Positions 14,191 to 17,458 of a stretch of 17,458 nucleotides of DNA are shown in pieces. Source of the stretch: Chloroflexota bacterium (GTDB lineage: Bacteria; Chloroflexota; Anaerolineae; Anaerolineales; Anaerolineaceae); assembly GCA_029265085.1 (NCBI GenBank), contig JAJUJY010000089.1, forward strand, positions 1 through 17,458, in the 5' to 3' direction. A program made the translations under genes and the position numbers. How positions within the stretch are numbered: the stretch's first letter is position 1; every line of letters begins with the position of its first letter. Under the pieces are notes generated by a model. It saw nothing but the letters and a program-made list of their open reading frames with translations, was not told where the DNA came from and searched no databases.

Positions 14191-15060
14191 CTAATTGGAT
14201 CTACGGAAAGTGAAATCACCTTCGGTAAAAGAATATATCTCACTACTTTTATAGTCCTGGCTCTCTTGTTTTGCTGATCCGGGTAAATGCGTTCTACTTT
14301 GTGTGCTTTCCCGAACCTGAGCTAAAACACGTTGCTGCAAGCGCTCCTGTTCAACCATCCCGGTATACATCCTGTTTGTTTGAATGATTTGTGACTCCAA
14401 CAGCATGGCCGTATGGCAGTATGTTCTTACGAGTGGGCTCTGCCCACAAAGTTGATCAAGCCCTTGCCTCAAGGTACGGACATATTGCAACGCCTGTTGG
14501 TATTCTGCCATCTCCAGCGCTGTTTGCGCCTGGTCTAGATAGTCATCCACCCAACTGGCAAACATCTGTTCTTCCACCTGCTGTACTTCTACGGAGAATC
14601 CCCGAGCGATCATCAACCGGCGAGCAGTATCGCTTAACCGCGGCCAGTTGATAACTGGAACAGAAGTTTCGATAGCTAATTTCCGCTGTTCCTCAGGATG
14701 TTGCCCAACGGCTTTTCCTAAAGCCGTGCTGACATACATATTCAAACTTACACCTTCGCGCTCAGCAGTTTCTGCTAGCTCTCGATGTAAACTTTTCGGC
14801 ACCCGGACGATAAATTTGCCGCTATAACTCTCCTCGGGACGCGGCTCAGGGATCTCTGCGCCATCTTCAATGGCGGTTTCGAGCCACATCCGCATCGCAT
14901 CCTCAATCATCTCACCCAGTTCTTGAAAATTTTCCCCCTGAGTAATGCAACCAGGCAGTTCAACAACATGGGCCACCCACCCGGCATCTGCTCCCTCATC
15001 TCGCGTTACTTCAATCGTATACGGGAGATGTAAATATTCTTCCACTGTTCTCTTTTCCAT
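14191..15060 (-). CDS. hicB: HicB-like antitoxin with long C-terminal extension
   Basis: Antitoxin and repressor of a type II HicAB toxin-antitoxin pair. Residues about 12-70 form the degenerate RNase-H-like HicB domain (GWVAHVVELPGCITQGENFQEL...A..MWL) that caps HicA. Residues about 81-118 form a ribbon-helix-helix DNA-binding domain (GKFIVRVPKSLHRELAETAEREGVSLNMYVSTAL). About 170 extra residues follow, mostly helical and Gln/Glu-rich, which are absent from normal HicB proteins of roughly 100-145 residues. I chose the ATG at 15060 because AAGGA lies 8 nt upstream; the ATG at 15069 has no room for a ribosome site. It starts 18 nt after hicA and is followed by the TPR gene. The extension is unexplained and may be the docking site for the TPR partner. 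Confidence 0.88.
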   Translation of the reverse strand: MEKRTVEEYLHLPYTIEVTRDEGADAGWVAHVVELPGCITQGENFQELGEMIEDAMRMWLETAIEDGAEIPEPRPEESYSGKFIVRVPKSLHRELAETAEREGVSLNMYVSTALGKAVGQHPEEQRKLAIETSVPVINWPRLSDTARRLMIARGFSVEVQQVEEQMFASWVDDYLDQAQTALEMAEYQQALQYVRTLRQGLDQLCGQSPLVRTYCHTAMLLESQIIQTNRMYTGMVEQERLQQRVLAQVRESTQSRTHLPGSAKQESQDYKSSEIYSFTEGDFTFRRSN

Positions 15061-15078
15061 AGGAATCATCCTTACTCG

Positions 15079-15357
15079 TTAGTCTTCGTTTGACTGTTCG
15101 AGTTCCTGATCGGACTCAGCTTCTTCGAGATCTATTTTGTCAATTTCTGCTAAGACTTGTTTAACGTATACAGACAACACAAAAGGTTTACGATGGGGGA
15201 TAGTGAGACGATGTCTGCCATAGGTAAACACTGCATGGCTCGTCCCATCCTGTCGCTTCGTAAATCCAATCCCTATCAGAATTGACTCTATCTCTTCAAA
15301 GCGGACATTCTTTGAGTTCTGCCGTAGTTTCGCGATTGCTTTTTCACGTTTGCTCAT
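15079..15357 (-). CDS. hicA: HicA-like mRNA interferase toxin
   Basis: Small dsRBD-like ribonuclease toxin of 92 residues that would cleave mRNA when free of HicB. The family core is present: NVRFEEIESILIGIGF, then the catalytic His41 in DGTSHAVF, then RLTIPHRKPFVLSVYVKQVLAEI. The C-terminus has an unusual acidic tail (DLEEAESDQELEQSNED). The start ATG 15357 has AGGTG 7 nt upstream; a TTG 13 codons earlier lies inside the promoter. It is first in the operon, as usual for HicAB. Slightly longer than most HicA proteins (about 60-85) because of both ends. Confidence 0.9.
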   Translation of the reverse strand: MSKREKAIAKLRQNSKNVRFEEIESILIGIGFTKRQDGTSHAVFTYGRHRLTIPHRKPFVLSVYVKQVLAEIDKIDLEEAESDQELEQSNED

Positions 15358-15366
15358 CCGCGCACC

Positions 15367-15396
15367 TATAGTATCATATATAGTATCAATTAGCAA
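15367..15396 (-). promoter_or_regulatory. hicA promoter with tandem direct-repeat operator
   Basis: On the minus strand TTGCTA (15396-15391), a 17-bp spacer and TACTAT (15373-15368). Two identical TGATACTATA units (15379-15388 and 15367-15376) are 12 bp apart, about one helical turn plus, and overlap the -10 box. Tandem sites on one face suit the ribbon-helix-helix domain of HicB and autoregulation. Confidence 0.62.
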
Positions 15397-15448
15397 TAGA
15401 ACTTAAGATCAGTTAATACAATTCCTTCTATTATGCCTTCATATCTTT

Positions 15449-15547
15449 TTATCCGTCGCGTTGAGTGTATTTAATATTATTCGTCACCCATTTTCCAAAC
15501 CAATCGCTATCGGTAAACTGCGCGAATCGTTCGGCATCATCCTTTAA
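15449..15547 (-). other. Possible 3' remnant of an unidentified gene
   Basis: A minus-strand frame of 32 codons ending at the TAA 15449-15451 reads like the natural C-terminus of a protein (DDAERFAQFTDSDWFGKW then VTNNIKYTQRDG). No start or upstream part exists and I do not recognise the family. It may be the tail of a gene displaced by array rearrangement, or chance. Confidence 0.3.
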
Positions 15548-15606
15548 TCAAGCTCACCAGTATATTAGGAGTATACACAGGTGGTAATGGGTATGTACAT
15601 TTTGTG

Positions 15607-15621
15607 GAAAGAACTTCTTTC
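15607..15621. repeat. 15-bp palindrome GAAAGAACTTCTTTC
   Basis: Perfect odd dyad with 7-bp arms in the non-coding gap upstream of hicA. It could be a regulator site; no partner is identifiable. Confidence 0.4.
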
Positions 15622-15629
15622 TTCGTTTC

Positions 15630-15703
15630 CCCACTGCTTTTTATTATACACGCCAAAAAAGCCTACGCAACACAAAAAGCGCCCTCCATTTCTGGAGAGC
15701 GCT
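15630..15703 (-). terminator. Rho-independent terminator and duplicated downstream segment (copy C)
   Basis: On the minus strand an 11-bp stem (one G-U pair) with a GAAA loop at 15703-15678 is followed by TTTTT. It stops transcripts arriving from the right. The following 50 nt, with a TATAAT near 15644-15639 and GCAGTGGGGAAA, align with the segment after the DUF35 terminator at 17216-17135, so terminator and flank are duplicated. Confidence 0.75.
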
Positions 15704-15726
15704 TTCAATTCATAACCACCGGGAAA

Positions 15727-15769
15727 TTTCTTTACCCCATTACCGATATAAACATATCCTCTGCGAGGA
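15727..15769 (-). repeat. Array repeat copy C2 (degenerate tail unit)
   Basis: Contains TCCTCTGCGAGGA (15757-15769), shared with the doubled unit of copy A. On the minus strand it is followed by GGATATGTTTAT and CGGTAATGGGG, which resembles the DUF35 tail with about 9 bases lost. Its distance to the terminator at 15703 is similar to that of the intact gene to its own terminator. Confidence 0.45.
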
Positions 15770-15815
15770 TTTTATCCACTCGCACCCTTGATGGGTATAC
15801 ACCCACATAAAGACT

Positions 15816-15874
15816 TCAAACTCCCATCACCGGCCTAAATTTATACCCGTACATCCGACTCGGTCCGCGCTGTG
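15816..15874 (-). repeat. Array repeat copy C (DUF35-tail fragment)
   Basis: On the minus strand it reads QRGPSRMYGYKFRPVMGV and a TGA at 15818-15816. YGYKFRPVM is shared with the DUF35 gene at the right edge, with only synonymous differences in the YKF codons. It lies about 16 bp from the end of attC-like site C. Confidence 0.75.
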
Positions 15875-15889
15875 GAAGTGATAGGGTTG

Positions 15890-16020
15890 ATTTAACGGCT
15901 GGCGTTAGCCGCTAGGGGTGGGAGCATGGACTTGCCGCCGAAACGGTGAAAACTCAAAGTCGCGAAAAATGCCTGAAAACGCGGCGCGTAAGGCAAGTCG
16001 GCTGCAACCCGTTGTTAGGT
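15890..16020 (-). repeat. attC-like recombination site C (integron cassette end)
   Basis: Best of the attC-like sites, 131 nt. On the minus strand it starts ACCTAAC (16020-16014) and ends GTTAAAT (15896-15890), both fitting the attC core consensus RYYYAAC/GTTRRRY. The ends form the typical imperfect palindrome (TAAC-n-GG-GTTGCAGCCG against its partner TAACGGCTGGCGTTAGCCG, with unpaired extra bases). An inner 8-bp pair GACTTGCC/GGCAAGTC lies at 15999-15992 and 15936-15929. The stop codon of the dehydrogenase gene is inside the first core, as in many gene cassettes. Confidence 0.68.
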
Positions 16021-16998
16021 TTTGCCATCCTGTGTCACAGTGATGACGACTTTTCCTTTTGCGTATCCTTCCCCAACATACCGGATTGCTTCTGGAGTGT
16101 CAGCTAATGAATATCGTCTATCTATAACAGGAACGATTTTGCCGGCTTCACAAAGCTCCGTGATAGAGATCAAATCTTTTCTGTTTTGTGGAACCGCCAA
16201 CATAAGCATGTTTTTGCCCTTGGTTTTTTTAATCCAAGGTCCTAGGAGCAATATTTGGAAAATTGTGACTACAGAACCTCCGGTGAAGAAGTAAGTCCCG
16301 TTGAGTTGCAGTGCCCGTTGATAGGCGAAAACTGAACGATGTGCCACAAGATCGAGGATTAGATCATATTGTTTTCCACTTTTGGTAAAGTCTTCCCGAG
16401 TGTAATCAATGACGTGATCTGCGCCCAAAGAGCGCATAAAGTCCAACTTGCCGGTGTTGTCAACCCCAGTTACCTCAGCCCCATATAGTTTGGCAAGCTG
16501 TATGGCAAACGAACCGGCACTGCCCCCTGCACCATTAATTAGGACTTTCTGCCCTGGTCGCACCTGACCTTTTTCGCGAATCCCTTGCAAGGCGATTACT
16601 CCCGCTTGGGGGATAGCGGCGGCTTGCTCAAAAGAAAGAGTGGCTGGTTTCAAGGCCAGGGTGTTTCCGCGCGTGCAGACATACTCTGCAAAACCGCCGT
16701 GATAGCCTGGGATTTCCCCAAACACTTGATCGCCTGGTTTGAATTCTGAATGGCTTTTGCCGACTGATTCCACTTGCCCGGCGATGTCTGATCCGAGTAT
16801 GAGGTTGTAGCTTGGTTTGAGAAGTCCTCTCATGCGAGCGTACAACGGTTTGCCAGATACCCCCTCTCTATCTGATCCATTTACGGATACCGCATGAATC
16901 TTGATTAGTATTTCATCGTCTGTAGGGATAGGTTTTTCCATCTCGATAAGATGAAGAACATCGGGCGAACCATACTTCTCGTATACAATGGCTTTCAT
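16015..16998 (-). CDS. Medium-chain NAD(P)-dependent dehydrogenase / quinone oxidoreductase-like
   Basis: Cytoplasmic MDR-superfamily oxidoreductase, 327 residues. The N-terminal GroES-like domain has GSDIAGQVESVG and KPGDQVFGEIPGYHGGFAEYV, without the Cys/His set needed for catalytic or structural zinc. The Rossmann domain starts with VLINGAGGSAGSFAIQLAK (GAGGSAG at 156-162), a variant of the AXXGXXG nucleotide-binding motif; NADPH use is plausible. It resembles zeta-crystallin-like quinone reductases and reductases of unsaturated carbonyls. Start ATG 16998 with GAGGAG 4 nt upstream. It stands alone, with its stop codon inside attC-like site C, so it looks like a complete gene cassette. Substrate unknown. 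Confidence 0.92.
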   Translation of the reverse strand: MKAIVYEKYGSPDVLHLIEMEKPIPTDDEILIKIHAVSVNGSDREGVSGKPLYARMRGLLKPSYNLILGSDIAGQVESVGKSHSEFKPGDQVFGEIPGYHGGFAEYVCTRGNTLALKPATLSFEQAAAIPQAGVIALQGIREKGQVRPGQKVLINGAGGSAGSFAIQLAKLYGAEVTGVDNTGKLDFMRSLGADHVIDYTREDFTKSGKQYDLILDLVAHRSVFAYQRALQLNGTYFFTGGSVVTIFQILLLGPWIKKTKGKNMLMLAVPQNRKDLISITELCEAGKIVPVIDRRYSLADTPEAIRYVGEGYAKGKVVITVTQDGKT

Positions 16999-17064
16999 GA
17001 GTCTCCTCTAAGATTGATTTGGTCAAGTCATTATCAAAATAATCATGACAACCAGTTTGCAAAA

Positions 17065-17107
17065 CCGAACGGTTTGCGTTATGCCCCTTTGGGGTACGGG
17101 TGGGTGG
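17065..17107 (-). repeat. attC-like half-site D
   Basis: On the minus strand CCCACCC, a CCCC/GGGG mini-hairpin, then CATAACGC, AAA, CCGTTCGG. This aligns with the L'-R' halves of sites A and C (TAACGC-n3-CCGTT). I could not find a convincing R''-L'' partner upstream, so it may be a truncated site or a chance match. Confidence 0.35.
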
Positions 17108-17186
17108 GCGTAGATTCTGTTTGGGGAAGCAGACATCTTTTTCCCCTTGCATTTCATTATACCCACTCCAAAAATCCGCGCGACAT

Positions 17187-17216
17187 AAAAAAAACGCCCT
17201 CCATCTCTGGAAGGCG
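17187..17216 (-). terminator. Rho-independent terminator of the DUF35 gene
   Basis: On the minus strand a 9-bp stem CGCCTTCCA / TGGAGGGCG with loop GAGA (17216-17195) is followed by eight T. It lies 22 nt after the DUF35 stop and closely resembles the terminator at 15703-15678. Confidence 0.88.
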
Positions 17217-17238
17217 GCCAATTTTCAAATTAATCATG

Positions 17239-17458
17239 TTAGTGAGCCATCACCGGCCTGAACTTATACCCATACACCAGCATCCCGCGCTCATCGCCAT
17301 CGGAGCGGATTTTGCGGGTGACCATTTCGACTGGCATGCCGATTTCCACGGGCTGGTCGGCCAGGTCGGTGAGCTGGGCGGTGACAACGGGGCCTTCGTC
17401 CAACTGGACCAGGGCGACGGTGTAGGGGGCTTGTTGGTCGTATCCGGCCGGGGCATCG
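17239..17458 (-). CDS. DUF35 OB-fold protein, C-terminal part (5' end outside window)
   Basis: The last 72 codons and stop of an acyl-CoA-associated OB-fold protein (ChsH2/DUF35 type). The readable part, AGYDQQAPYTVALVQLDEG, then VVTAQLTDL, VEIGMPVEMVTRKIRSDGDERG and MLVYGYKFRPVMAH, matches the C-terminal OB domain. The zinc-ribbon N-terminus would be beyond base 17458. Such proteins usually partner thiolase-like or HMG-CoA synthase-like enzymes encoded next door, possibly just right of the window. The stop is TAA at 17241-17239 and a strong terminator follows. The final codons are the apparent parent of the array repeats A, B1, B2 and C. Confidence 0.85.
   Translation of the reverse strand, partial: DAPAGYDQQAPYTVALVQLDEGPVVTAQLTDLADQPVEIGMPVEMVTRKIRSDGDERGMLVYGYKFRPVMAH

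Noticed and set aside
9700..17300. Dispersed repeats as a CRISPR array
   Set aside because: Copies are kilobases apart with genes between them, vary in length and encode a protein C-terminus. No cas genes are present.
17250..17456. Alternative minus-strand frame of 68 codons at the right edge
   Set aside because: Its peptide is low-complexity Pro/Ser/Trp without family motifs. The frame ending at 17239 gives a clear DUF35 C-terminus.

Overview
The window looks like a piece of a Chloroflexota (probably Anaerolineae-like) chromosome. That is an inference from a CUT1 sugar-binding lipoprotein with a long Ala/Thr/Pro linker, QueG/RdhA-like iron-sulphur proteins and a DUF35 OB-fold gene. No rRNA or tRNA is visible to confirm it.

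Bases 1-6860 hold a galactoside-type carbohydrate locus. A sugar-binding lipoprotein and a truncated permease run leftward. A LacI-family repressor, a decayed DUF1349 gene, a CE1-like esterase and a GH36 alpha-galactosidase-like enzyme run rightward. Two near-identical operators with E. coli lac-type half-sites sit just downstream of the -10 boxes of the two divergent promoters. Their centres are 126 bp apart, about 12 helical turns, which suits repression by DNA looping.

Bases 6857-9544 hold a TetR repressor divergent from two overlapping genes for paralogous proteins, each with two [4Fe-4S] clusters. A consensus promoter and an inverted-repeat operator lie between them.

Bases 9545-17458 are an accessory region that I read as the remains of a mobile integron (gene-cassette) array. 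The evidence is: (i) the last ~40 codons of an integron integrase (IntI) at 11919-12059; (ii) attC-like imperfect palindromes just after the 3' ends of minus-strand genes (9867-9935, 12284-12419, 15890-16020) and a half-site at 17065-17107; (iii) cargo typical of cassettes: a WYL regulator with an alpha/beta hydrolase, a HicA-HicB-TPR operon and a lone MDR dehydrogenase whose stop codon lies inside the attC core. Beside three of these sites lie direct-orientation fragments of the 3' end of a DUF35 gene (encoding YGYKFRPV). An apparently intact DUF35 end enters from the right edge. The fragments differ mostly at synonymous positions, so they came from real genes.

The most unusual items are the attC-plus-DUF35-tail repeat family, the HicA-HicB-TPR operon with a HicB more than twice normal size, and the in-phase lac-like twin operators.
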